Part shown: piece after piece, positions 13,936 through 20,327 of the stretch
Layout: every line of letters starts with the position of its first letter
How positions within the stretch are numbered: the stretch's first letter is position 1
Assembly: GCA_904502175.1 (NCBI GenBank)
Contig: CAJGDU010000008.1
Span: 1-20,327, forward strand
From: Clostridiaceae bacterium
Lineage (GTDB): Bacteria; Bacillota; Clostridia; Oscillospirales; Acutalibacteraceae
Direction: 5' to 3'
DNA length: 20,327 bases
The notes under the pieces: model-generated
The model's database searches: none
Told to the model about the DNA's origin: nothing
The model's input: the letters and a program-made list of their open reading frames with translations, nothing else
Position numbers and translations under genes: made by a program

Positions 13936-15207
13936 TTACAAAGTGAGGAACCCGCGGTCCAGCATCTTCTGCAGGGCCATCATGCCGCCCAGCTTCGCGT
14001 GGGGGAACGTAAGGCCTCCCTGGAAGTAGATGGCATACGGTTCTCTCATGGGGCCGTCCGCCGAGAGTTCGATGGAAGAGCCCTGAATGAAGTCGCCCGC
14101 CGCCATGACGACGAGGTCGTCATAGCCGTCCATGGGCGCTGCCACCGGGGTGACGAAGCTGTCCACCGGAGCGGCGGACTGGATGCCCTCCGCAAAGGCG
14201 AGCATGGCCTCCTCCGAGCCCAGTTCGATAGACTGGATGATGTCGTACCGCGGTTCGTCCGATGCCGGGACGACATGGAAGCCGAGCTGTTCGAAGGCGG
14301 CCGCCACAAAGATGGCGCCTTTCAGCGCGGCCGCGACCACGGTCGGGGCGAAGAAAAAGCCCTGGTACAGCGAGGTGTTCACGGTGAGCGACGCGCCGAT
14401 GTCCTGGCCGAGGCCCGGGGCGCTCAGCCGGTAGAGACACCGGTCCACACACTGCCGCGTGCCGGCGATGTACCCGCCGGTGGGCGCGATGCCGCCGCCC
14501 GGGTTCTTGATGAGGGACCCGACGACCATGTCGGCCCCCACGTCCGAGGGCTCCAGGGTTTCCGTGAACTCGCCGTAGCAGTTGTCCACCATGACGAGGA
14601 CATCCGGCTTGCGCTCTTTCACGAAGGCGATGAGCTCCCCGATCTGCGCGACCGAGAAGGTCGGGCGCATCTGGTAGCCCTTCGACCGCTGGATGGTGAC
14701 GAGTTTCGTCTTCTCGCCCAGGGCGGCCGCAATGCCGTCCCAGTCGATGGAGCCGTCTTCCAGAAGGTCCACCTGCCGGTAGGAGACGCCGTACTCGGCC
14801 AGCGAGCACGCGGACTCCCTTATGCCGATGACCTCTTCCAGCGTGTCATAGGGCTTCCCCACCGGGCTCAGCAGTTCGTCGCCCGGCAGGAGGTTCGCCG
14901 ACAGCGCGGTGGCCAGCGCGTGGGTGCCGCAGGTGATCTGCGGGCGCACGAGGGCAGCCTCCGTGTGGAACACGTCGGCATAGACTTTCTCCAGCACATC
15001 GCGCCCCAGGTCGTCATGCCCGTAGCCCGTCGTCCCGGCAAAACACTGTGCCGACACGTGGTTTTTCTGCATGGCGTGCAGGACCTTGTACTGGTTGTAT
15101 TCCGCTGTCTTGTCCAGCTCCTCGAACCGGTCCTTCAGGCCGGCCAGGATGCTTTCGGAAAAACGGAGCACCTCTTCCGAGATGCCCATTTCTTTATAAA
15201 GACTCAT
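13936..15207 (-). CDS. ynbB: PLP-dependent methionine gamma-lyase family protein (YnbB / 'aluminum resistance' family)
   Basis: A 423-residue fold-type I PLP enzyme of the Met_gamma_lyase family (PF06838 type, B. subtilis YnbB-like). Landmarks: FAGTTGYGHDDLGRD (about 62-76), RPQITCGTHALATALSANLLPGDELL (about 88-113), a PLP-phosphate and aspartate region VMVDNCYGEF, and SLIKNPGGGIAPTGGYIAG, whose Lys is the probable Schiff-base residue. The reaction is not established for the family; a C-S or C-N lyase is likely. The start is ATG 15207, whose ATGA overlaps the sufU stop (4-nt overlap); upstream in-frame residues belong to sufU read in another frame. It is the last gene of the suf operon, which suggests a role in sulfur supply or sulfur amino acid turnover, by inference. 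Confidence 0.85.
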   Translation of the reverse strand: MSLYKEMGISEEVLRFSESILAGLKDRFEELDKTAEYNQYKVLHAMQKNHVSAQCFAGTTGYGHDDLGRDVLEKVYADVFHTEAALVRPQITCGTHALATALSANLLPGDELLSPVGKPYDTLEEVIGIRESACSLAEYGVSYRQVDLLEDGSIDWDGIAAALGEKTKLVTIQRSKGYQMRPTFSVAQIGELIAFVKERKPDVLVMVDNCYGEFTETLEPSDVGADMVVGSLIKNPGGGIAPTGGYIAGTRQCVDRCLYRLSAPGLGQDIGASLTVNTSLYQGFFFAPTVVAAALKGAIFVAAAFEQLGFHVVPASDEPRYDIIQSIELGSEEAMLAFAEGIQSAAPVDSFVTPVAAPMDGYDDLVVMAAGDFIQGSSIELSADGPMREPYAIYFQGGLTFPHAKLGGMMALQKMLDRGFLTL

Positions 15208-15680
15208 TCGGTGCTTACCGCCTCTCCGGAACGCTCTCCGGGGTTCTTGATGGGTTCCTTGTCCACGAGCTCTTCCATGGTGTGCCAGCCGAGGACGGCG
15301 CACTTGACCCGGGAAGGCATGTGGGAGACGTCGCGCAGCGAGGACGCTTCCTCGAGCTCTTCAATTTCCTCTTCCGTGGCTTCGGATTTGATCATGCGGA
15401 CGAAGATGTCCGCGAGGCGCTTCGCCTCGTCTTTGTGCTTGCCGATGACGAGGTCCAGCATCATGTCGGCGGAGGCCATGGAGACGGCACAGCCGTCGCC
15501 GTTGTAGGAACCGTCTTCAATGATGCCGTCGTCGTTCATCTTCAGCTGCAGGACGATGTCGTCGCCGCAGCTCGGGTTCAGGCCCTCGAGGATGAGGTTC
15601 GGGTCCTTGAGGTTGTATTTGTGCATTGGGTGCAGGTTGTGATCCGTGAGGATCTCATTGTAAAACGCGTTAATCGCCAA
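15204..15680 (-). CDS. sufU: SufU sulfur-transfer / Fe-S assembly protein
   Basis: A 158-residue IscU-like protein of the SufU type. In Gram-positive bacteria it is a zinc-containing partner that accepts persulfide from SufS. The ligand set is intact: Cys38 and Asp40 (NPSCGDD), Cys64 (GDGCAVS) and Cys127 (RVKCAVLGW). The extended spacing between the second and third Cys is the SufU-specific insertion. The start is TTG at 15680: an in-frame stop lies just upstream, the next ATG would remove the conserved FYNEILTDHN start, and AAGGGGGG lies 9 nt before the TTG. It overlaps the sufS end by 11 nt and the next gene by 4 nt, so sufS-sufU-ynbB are tightly coupled. Confidence 0.93.
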   Translation of the reverse strand: MAINAFYNEILTDHNLHPMHKYNLKDPNLILEGLNPSCGDDIVLQLKMNDDGIIEDGSYNGDGCAVSMASADMMLDLVIGKHKDEAKRLADIFVRMIKSEATEEEIEELEEASSLRDVSHMPSRVKCAVLGWHTMEELVDKEPIKNPGERSGEAVSTE

Positions 15681-16890
15681 AGCCCATTGCCCCCCTTATC
15701 TGTGACAGGATGTCGAGGAAGCGGTCCACTTCCTCTTCGGTGTTGTAGAACATGACGCTCGCGCGGGTCGTGGACGGGATGCCGAGGCAGATGTGCAGCG
15801 GCTGCGCGCAGTGGTGGCCCGCCCGGACCGCGACGTTGTTGTCCGCGAAGATGGCGGAGATGTCGTGGGGATGGACCCCGTCGATCTTGAAGGCGATGAT
15901 GCCGTGGTGCTCTTCCGGTTTGTCGGAGCCGAGCACTGTGACGTGCGGGATGTTCCGGATGCCGTCCAGCATGCGCTTGCAGAGCATGGTCTCCCGTGCT
16001 CCGATGTCCTCAAAGCCGATCTTTTTGATGTACTCGATGGCGGCTTCCAGGGCGACCGCACCGGAGGCGTTGACCGTGCCGGCCTCAAACTTGTGCGGCA
16101 GCTCCGAGAGGGTCATGCCGTCATAGCTGACAGTGGAGATCATCTCGCCGCCGGTGAGGAACGGAGGCATGGCCGCCAGGTGCTCCTCCTTGCCGTACAG
16201 GACGCCGACGCCCATGGGCGACAGCATCTTGTGGCCGGAGAACACGAGGAAGTCCACGTCGAGGTCCTGTACGTCCACCGCCATGTGGGGCACGCTCTGG
16301 GCGCCGTCACAGACGATGTAGGTGCCGTTGTCGTGGCACAGCTTCGCGAACGTTTTGATGTCGTTTTCCCGGCCCATGATGTTGGAGACCTGGGTGATGG
16401 CGAAGAGCTTGGTCTTCGGGGTCAGGGCCTCCTGCACCATCTCCGGGGTGATCTCGCCGGTGATGTCCACTTCGAGGTACTTCACCGTGGCGCCCGCCTT
16501 TTCCGCAGCCATGCGCCAGGGCAGCATGTTGCTGTGGTGCTCGAGGATGGAGACGAGGATCTCATCGCCCTCCTCTAAGACGAGACTGCCGAAACTGTAG
16601 GCAATGAGGTTCAGGCTCTCGGAGGCGTTCCGGGTGAAGACGACTTCCTTCACGCTCTTCGCATGGATGAACTCCCGCACGGTCTCCCGGGCGTGTTCAT
16701 ACGCGTTGGTGGCGCGCTCCGAAAGCTCATAGATGCCCCGGAAGGGGTTGGCGTTGGAGTCCACATAGAACTGCCACTCCGCGTCCAGCACGCTCTTCGG
16801 CGTCTGGGAGGTGGCGGAGTTGTCGAGGTACGCGAGGTCCATGGCCTCGAAAAACGGAAAGTCTTTCCGTACTGCTTTTACATCGATCAT
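15670..16890 (-). CDS. sufS: Cysteine desulfurase SufS
   Basis: A 406-residue class V PLP enzyme (group II desulfurase) that removes sulfur from cysteine as a persulfide for Fe-S assembly. Visible residues: DNSATSQTP (23-31), EHHSNMLPW (117-125), Asp195 and Gln198 in CDGAQS, the PLP Lys221 in FSGHKMLSP, the catalytic Cys361 in RAGHHCAQP, and Arg376 in TTRASV for the substrate carboxylate. The catalytic Cys lies in the short loop typical of SufS, which needs SufU as activator, and sufU follows directly. RBS AAGGA lies 5 nt before the ATG. The gap to sufD is 24 bp. Confidence 0.95.
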   Translation of the reverse strand: MIDVKAVRKDFPFFEAMDLAYLDNSATSQTPKSVLDAEWQFYVDSNANPFRGIYELSERATNAYEHARETVREFIHAKSVKEVVFTRNASESLNLIAYSFGSLVLEEGDEILVSILEHHSNMLPWRMAAEKAGATVKYLEVDITGEITPEMVQEALTPKTKLFAITQVSNIMGRENDIKTFAKLCHDNGTYIVCDGAQSVPHMAVDVQDLDVDFLVFSGHKMLSPMGVGVLYGKEEHLAAMPPFLTGGEMISTVSYDGMTLSELPHKFEAGTVNASGAVALEAAIEYIKKIGFEDIGARETMLCKRMLDGIRNIPHVTVLGSDKPEEHHGIIAFKIDGVHPHDISAIFADNNVAVRAGHHCAQPLHICLGIPSTTRASVMFYNTEEEVDRFLDILSQIRGAMGFGD

Positions 16891-16914
16891 AGTATTCCTT
16901 CTCCCGCGGGCGAT

Positions 16915-17967
16915 TTACAGATTGTTGTTGAACTCCACCAGCTCTTCCACGGTCTTCTCGTCCGGGATCTGGCGGATGGTGGCTTCGAGACGGGCCTTGG
17001 CCATCATCTCGTAGATCTCCTCGTTCGGGATGCCCCGGGACTCGAGGTAGAAGATGAGGTCGTCGGCCAGCCGTCCGACCGTACAGCCGTGTTCACCGGA
17101 GACGTCCTCTTCTCCGCAGAGGATGGTGGGGACGGTCTTGTTGGTGACACCGTTGTTCATGAGCAGGACGTTCTCGTTCTCCACGCCTTCCGACTTCACG
17201 GCGCCGGGCTGGAAGTCGATGGTGGTGCGGAAGACTTTGTAGCACCGGTCGCGCAGGACGCCGGAGGTGTAGATATCGGTCTGGCACTCGCGGCCCACGT
17301 GGTTGACATAGTAGTTGATGTCCATGGCGTGGTCGTCCGCGGTGAGATAGCCGGAATGGATGGTGGTCTGTGCGCGGTCTCCGAGGAGTTCCACGTGACC
17401 GCCGAGGTCGTTCTCTTTGCCGGTGAAGGCGATCTGGATGGCGTGGAACGCGCCGGTCTCCGCGACCTCCGCGCCGAAGTCATCGATGATGTGATAACCG
17501 TTGGCGGCGCGATGGATCTGGACGAGGTTGACGACAGCGCCCTCCCCCACTTTCACGTGGGTCTGGAACGCGGCATAGCCTTCCGCGTTTTCCGCGGAAG
17601 CCACATCCATGATGAGGGTGACCTTCGCGTGGTCGCCGACGACGACCGCGTATTTCTCAAAGGTGCTGGCACCGTCCGAAAGGTCGTACCGGATGCGGAC
17701 GGGCTCTTTGACTTCCACGCCGTCCGCGACGCAGAACCCGAGGGTGTTTGCGTTTTCCAGCAGCGCGTCCACCTGGGGGCCGGCGCCGCCTTTGACGTCT
17801 TTGACGGCAGCGGTGTCTGCGAGGACCTCGACGCCCACAGGGCGGAGGATGTCGGGGGCACCCGCCGTGCCTTCGGCCGCGAATTCCACCGTGCGCTCAT
17901 TCATCTTGAGCCAGCGCCAGGTGAGCATCTTCATGCGGTTCAGTGTAATACTTTTTACTTCTGCCAT
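16915..17967 (-). CDS. sufD: SufD, Fe-S scaffold subunit
   Basis: A 350-residue SufB/SufD-family protein, the partner of SufB in the SufBC2D scaffold. The N-terminal part is short and variable. The central right-handed beta-helix begins around residue 95 (YDLSDGASTFEKYAVVVGDHAKVTL). The C-terminal signature is CGEEDVSGEHGCTVGRLADDLIFYLESRGI (284-313); His293 corresponds to the SufD histidine implicated at the SufB-SufD interface. It is shorter than E. coli SufD (423 aa), mainly at the N-terminus, which is usual for Bacillota. RBS AAAGGAG is 9 nt before the ATG. It lies 22 bp after sufB. Confidence 0.9.
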   Translation of the reverse strand: MAEVKSITLNRMKMLTWRWLKMNERTVEFAAEGTAGAPDILRPVGVEVLADTAAVKDVKGGAGPQVDALLENANTLGFCVADGVEVKEPVRIRYDLSDGASTFEKYAVVVGDHAKVTLIMDVASAENAEGYAAFQTHVKVGEGAVVNLVQIHRAANGYHIIDDFGAEVAETGAFHAIQIAFTGKENDLGGHVELLGDRAQTTIHSGYLTADDHAMDINYYVNHVGRECQTDIYTSGVLRDRCYKVFRTTIDFQPGAVKSEGVENENVLLMNNGVTNKTVPTILCGEEDVSGEHGCTVGRLADDLIFYLESRGIPNEEIYEMMAKARLEATIRQIPDEKTVEELVEFNNNL

Positions 17968-17989
17968 TGTAGTATTCTCCTTTCCCGCA

Positions 17990-19399
17990 TTAACCGATGG
18001 CTCCGACCATTTCGAGCCGGATGAGGTTGTTCATTTCAACGGCATACTCCAGCGGGAGCTCCTTGGAGACGCTCTCGGCGAAACCGGAGACGATCATGGC
18101 GCGGGCATCCTCTTCGGAGATGCCGCGGGACATGAGGTAGAAGACCGCTTCATCGGAGATCTTGCCGATCTTTGCTTCGTGACCGACATCGGAGTTCTGA
18201 TTCCGGACGTCGATGGCCGGGATGGTGTCGGACCGCGATTTGCTGTCCAGCATGAGGGACGTACAGCCGACGATGGACTTCGACTCGTCCGCGTTCGGCG
18301 CAATGACCACGGACGTTCTCGTGTTGGAGATGCCGCCGTCCTTGCAGATGGAACGGGTATTGACGGAGGAAGTCGTGTGCTTGCCGATGTGGTTGACCTT
18401 CATGCCGGTGTCCAGCTCCTGGCCGGCGCCGGCGAAGGTGATGCCGGTGTAGTCCATTTTGGAGTGGTCGCCCTTCAGGACCGTCATGGGGTACAGATAG
18501 GACGTGTGGGAGCCGAAGGAACCGGAGACCCACTCCATGGCGCTGTTCGCGCCGACCGTCACACGCTTGGTGTTGAGGTTGTACATGTTCTTCGACCAGT
18601 TCTCGATGGTGGAATAACGCATTTTGGCGTTGTCCCCGACGTAGATCTCAACACAGCCGGCGTGGAGGTTCGCGACGCTGTATTTCGGCGCGGAGCAGCC
18701 TTCGATGAAGTGGAGCTTCGCCCGGTCATCGACGATGATGAGGGTGTGCTCGAACTGGCCGGCGCCCGGCGCGTTCAGACGGAAGTAGGACTGCAGCGGG
18801 ATCTCGACGTCCACTCCGGGCGGGACGTAGACGAAGGAACCGCCGGACCAGACGGCGCCGTGCAGGGCGGCGAAGGGGTGTTCCGTCGGCAGGACCAGTT
18901 TCATGAAGTGGTCCTTGATCATATCGCCGTAGGGGCCGTGGAGGGCGCTTTCCACGTCGGTGTAGATGACGCCCTGGGCCGCGACTTCGGCGCGGATGTT
19001 GTGATAGACGAGTTCCGAGTCGTACTGGGCGCCGACGCCGGCGAGAGACTTTCTCTCCGCCTCGGGGATGCCGAGCCGCTCGAACGTGTTCTTGATGTCC
19101 TCCGGAACATCTTCCCATTTGCCCGCCATGCCGGTCTTCGGCTTGACGTAGGTGACGATGTTGTTGAGGTCGAGGCCGTCGATGGAGGGGCCCCACGGCG
19201 GCATCTTGGAATGGTTGAAGATGTCGAGGCACTTCAGTCGGAAGTCACGCATCCATTCCGGGTCATTCTTTTCTTCGGAGATCTGCAGGACGATGTCTTC
19301 AGTCAGACCGGTGTCGACCCGGTAAAAGTCGATCTCCTCATCGCGAAAGTCGTAGAGGTCGCGCTGTACGTCCTCGACGAACGTTTTCTCTTTTGCCAT
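17990..19399 (-). CDS. sufB: SufB, Fe-S cluster scaffold
   Basis: A 469-residue core scaffold on which SufS/SufU sulfur and iron are assembled into clusters, powered by SufC. Family landmarks: PPWGPSIDGLDLNNIVTY (67-84), GVIYTDVESALHGPYGDMIKDHF (143-165), GGSFVYVPPGVDVEIPLQSYFR (186-207), the beta-helix with HFIEGCSAP (230-238), and the C-terminal SRSDTIPAIDVRNQNSDVGHEAKIGKI. His407-Glu408 match the SufB HE pair; the residue before it is Gly where Glu is common. The true start is ATG 19399, with GAGAGGT about 7 nt upstream; the open frame continues further only as a shadow of sufC. It lies 19 bp after sufC. Confidence 0.95.
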   Translation of the reverse strand: MAKEKTFVEDVQRDLYDFRDEEIDFYRVDTGLTEDIVLQISEEKNDPEWMRDFRLKCLDIFNHSKMPPWGPSIDGLDLNNIVTYVKPKTGMAGKWEDVPEDIKNTFERLGIPEAERKSLAGVGAQYDSELVYHNIRAEVAAQGVIYTDVESALHGPYGDMIKDHFMKLVLPTEHPFAALHGAVWSGGSFVYVPPGVDVEIPLQSYFRLNAPGAGQFEHTLIIVDDRAKLHFIEGCSAPKYSVANLHAGCVEIYVGDNAKMRYSTIENWSKNMYNLNTKRVTVGANSAMEWVSGSFGSHTSYLYPMTVLKGDHSKMDYTGITFAGAGQELDTGMKVNHIGKHTTSSVNTRSICKDGGISNTRTSVVIAPNADESKSIVGCTSLMLDSKSRSDTIPAIDVRNQNSDVGHEAKIGKISDEAVFYLMSRGISEEDARAMIVSGFAESVSKELPLEYAVEMNNLIRLEMVGAIG

Positions 19400-19418
19400 T
19401 GTTGCTACCTCTCTGTGA

Positions 19419-20171
19419 TTATTCGGCGTCCGCTTCGATGTACTTCTCGAAGCCTTCGGTGAAGATCTCGTCGATGAGTTCCTTGCCGCCGCTCTTGACG
19501 ATCTTTCCGTCGACGAGGATGTGGGTATGCGTGACATCCAGCGCCTCGAGGATGGCGGCGTTGTGCGTGATGATGAAGAGCGATTTGCCCGGCTTTTTCT
19601 GGAACTCCTGGATGCCCTTGGAGACGACGCGGACGGCGTCGACGTCCAGACCGGAGTCGGTCTCGTCGAGGATGGCAAGGTCCGGGTCGAGGATGAGCAG
19701 CTGGAGGATCTCCGCTTTCTTCTTCTCACCGCCGGAGAAGCCGACATTGAGGTCGCGGTCCGCGTAGTCTTCCGGAATGGTCAGGATGTTCGCGATCTCC
19801 TTGACCTTTTTGCGGAAGTTCCACAGTTTGACGCGCTCGCCCGTTCTCATCTCGATGGCGTTGCGCATGAAGTTCGCGACGGTGATGCCGGGGACTTCGA
19901 TCGGGTTCTGGAACGTCATGAACAGGCCCGCTTTCGCGCGCTTGTCCGCGGTCTCCTCGAGCAGGTCGAGGTCGCCGTAAGTGATGGACCCTTCGGTCAC
20001 TTCGTAGGCCGGGTGGCCCATGATCGCGTTGCCGAGGGTGGATTTACCGGCACCGTTCGGGCCCATGAAGACATGGGTCTCGCCCGGGTTGATGACAAGG
20101 TCGATCCCGTGCAGGATCTCTTTTTCGCCGACGCCTGCTTTGAGGCCTTTGACGGTTAATGTAGCTGACAT
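19419..20171 (-). CDS. sufC: SufC, Fe-S assembly ATPase
   Basis: A 250-residue ABC-type ATPase that drives conformational change in the SufBC2D complex; it is cytosolic, not a transporter. Walker A GPNGAGKST (37-45), Q-loop Gln88 (TFQNP), signature FSGGEKKKAE (145-154; KKK follows instead of RQR, typical of SufC), Walker B DLAILDE (164-170) and switch His203 (ITHN) are all present. The start is ATG 20171, with GGAGG 6 nt upstream; 11 further in-frame residues exist but have no RBS and are not family-like. It is the first gene of the suf operon. Confidence 0.95.
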   Translation of the reverse strand: MSATLTVKGLKAGVGEKEILHGIDLVINPGETHVFMGPNGAGKSTLGNAIMGHPAYEVTEGSITYGDLDLLEETADKRAKAGLFMTFQNPIEVPGITVANFMRNAIEMRTGERVKLWNFRKKVKEIANILTIPEDYADRDLNVGFSGGEKKKAEILQLLILDPDLAILDETDSGLDVDAVRVVSKGIQEFQKKPGKSLFIITHNAAILEALDVTHTHILVDGKIVKSGGKELIDEIFTEGFEKYIEADAE

Positions 20172-20186
20172 AATATACCTCCAACA

Positions 20187-20204
20187 GTGTGCGGAAAGGC
20201 ACAC
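20187..20204 (-). promoter_or_regulatory. Hairpin in the suf operon 5' leader
   Basis: Perfect 6-bp arms GTGTGC and GCACAC with a 6-nt loop, between the predicted transcript start and the sufC ribosome binding site (20182-20178). No U-tract follows, so it is not a terminator. It could affect mRNA stability or translation. Confidence 0.45.
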
Positions 20205-20224
20205 CTTTACTTTAATTCTTTAGT

Positions 20225-20253
20225 AGTATAGTCAACTTGTAAATCGCGCGCAA
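20225..20253 (-). promoter_or_regulatory. Probable suf operon promoter
   Basis: Minus strand TATACT (20230-20225) is preceded by GAC, as in the pyrG and ftsH promoters. At 17-nt spacing the -35 would be TTGCGC (20253-20248), a weak match that would suit an activated or repressed promoter. It adjoins the GCGCGATTTAC repeat. Confidence 0.55.
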
Positions 20254-20306
20254 TGTTTTCGGGCGAAACTGTCACACAACTTTTTTTGTGGGACAGTAAA
20301 TCGCGC
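20239..20306. repeat. 11-bp direct repeat GTAAATCGCGC upstream of suf
   Basis: Copies at 20239-20249 and 20296-20306, 57 bp apart. The first lies within the suf promoter spacer and touches the -35. They are candidate binding sites for a suf regulator. Between them is a hairpin-forming stretch (20269-20296, CTGTC/GACAG plus CACA/TGTG). Confidence 0.4.
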
Positions 20307-20327
20307 AAAAAAAGAAGACCTCTCGGG
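20307..20327 (-). terminator. Truncated terminator of a gene beyond the window
   Basis: The minus strand reads GAGAGGTCTTC followed by seven T (20313-20307). This looks like the 3' arm and U-tract of a terminator whose 5' arm lies outside the window. The arm resembles those at 4249-4274 and 11291-11317. Confidence 0.5.

Noticed and set aside
13926..13950. Small hairpin CACTTT-GT-AAAGTG at the ynbB stop as a terminator
   Set aside because: It has only 6 bp of mostly A/T pairs with a 2-nt loop and an interrupted T-run. The hairpin at 13860-13891 is much stronger.
15208..15303. N-terminal extension of the YnbB protein to 15303
   Set aside because: These 32 Arg-rich residues are sufU read in another frame. 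The MSLYKEMG start overlapping the sufU stop fits the family.
19400..19747. N-terminal extension of SufB to 19747
   Set aside because: The Ser/Arg-rich residues are an out-of-frame shadow of sufC. The ATG at 19399 has a good RBS and a family-like start.
1..20327. CRISPR arrays, tRNA/rRNA genes, insertion sequences, prophage or defence genes
   Set aside because: No spaced repeats, cloverleaf-like sequences, transposase-like proteins or terminal inverted repeats were seen. All substantial frames are accounted for by metabolic and housekeeping genes.

Overview
This 20.3 kb window is densely packed, GC-rich bacterial chromosome with consensus-like sigma-70/sigma-A promoters (TTGACA-N17-TATAAT types), strong AGGAGG-type ribosome binding sites and U-tract terminators. 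The gene content suggests an anaerobic or fermentative Bacillota, possibly a GC-rich negativicute or clostridium: a sufCBDSU cluster using SufU rather than SufE or SufA, CarD, AsnA, a fermentative-type hexameric glutamate dehydrogenase, and an anaerobic glycerol-3-phosphate dehydrogenase trio with a DUF1667 protein. The genus cannot be fixed from this window. No mobile element, tRNA, rRNA, CRISPR array or prophage was seen.

Layout: (1) 1-3000, plus strand: the 3' part of a glpA-like FAD dehydrogenase, a second FAD/NAD oxidoreductase and a DUF1667 protein, closed by a terminator. (2) 3004-4274, plus strand: a monocistronic VTT/TVP38-type membrane protein with its own promoter; its stop codon lies inside a bidirectional terminator shared with the convergent ftsH. 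(3) 4287-6885, minus strand: ftsH and carD, each with its own promoter, separated by the carD terminator. (4) 6911-9465, minus strand: a gdhA-asnA ammonia-assimilation operon with a perfect-consensus promoter and a terminator-like hairpin at the very start of its leader. (5) 9523-11321, plus strand: pyrG (CTP synthase), divergent from gdhA, with a leader that could attenuate. (6) 11327-13832, minus strand: a lemA-DUF2207 pair. (7) 13936-20253, minus strand: a compact sufC-sufB-sufD-sufS-sufU operon with a YnbB/methionine gamma-lyase-like PLP enzyme as its last gene, its start codon overlapping the sufU stop.

How the genes fit together: gdhA and asnA both consume ammonia, making glutamate and asparagine. 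PyrG also uses glutamine or ammonia, so the divergent gdhA/pyrG region is a nitrogen-related control point. The Suf operon encodes a complete Fe-S assembly machine (ATPase, scaffold pair, desulfurase, sulfur-transfer partner). The redox enzymes at the left end carry Cys motifs expected to bind Fe-S or metal.

Most genes are ordinary housekeeping. The most interesting material is regulatory: the promoter-proximal terminator in the gdhA leader, mutually exclusive hairpins in the pyrG leader, a palindrome over the ftsH -10 box, and a 9-mer (GCGATTTAC) recurring in non-coding DNA near suf and carD. On the protein side, the attachment of the YnbB enzyme to suf and the interrupted VTT domain stand out.
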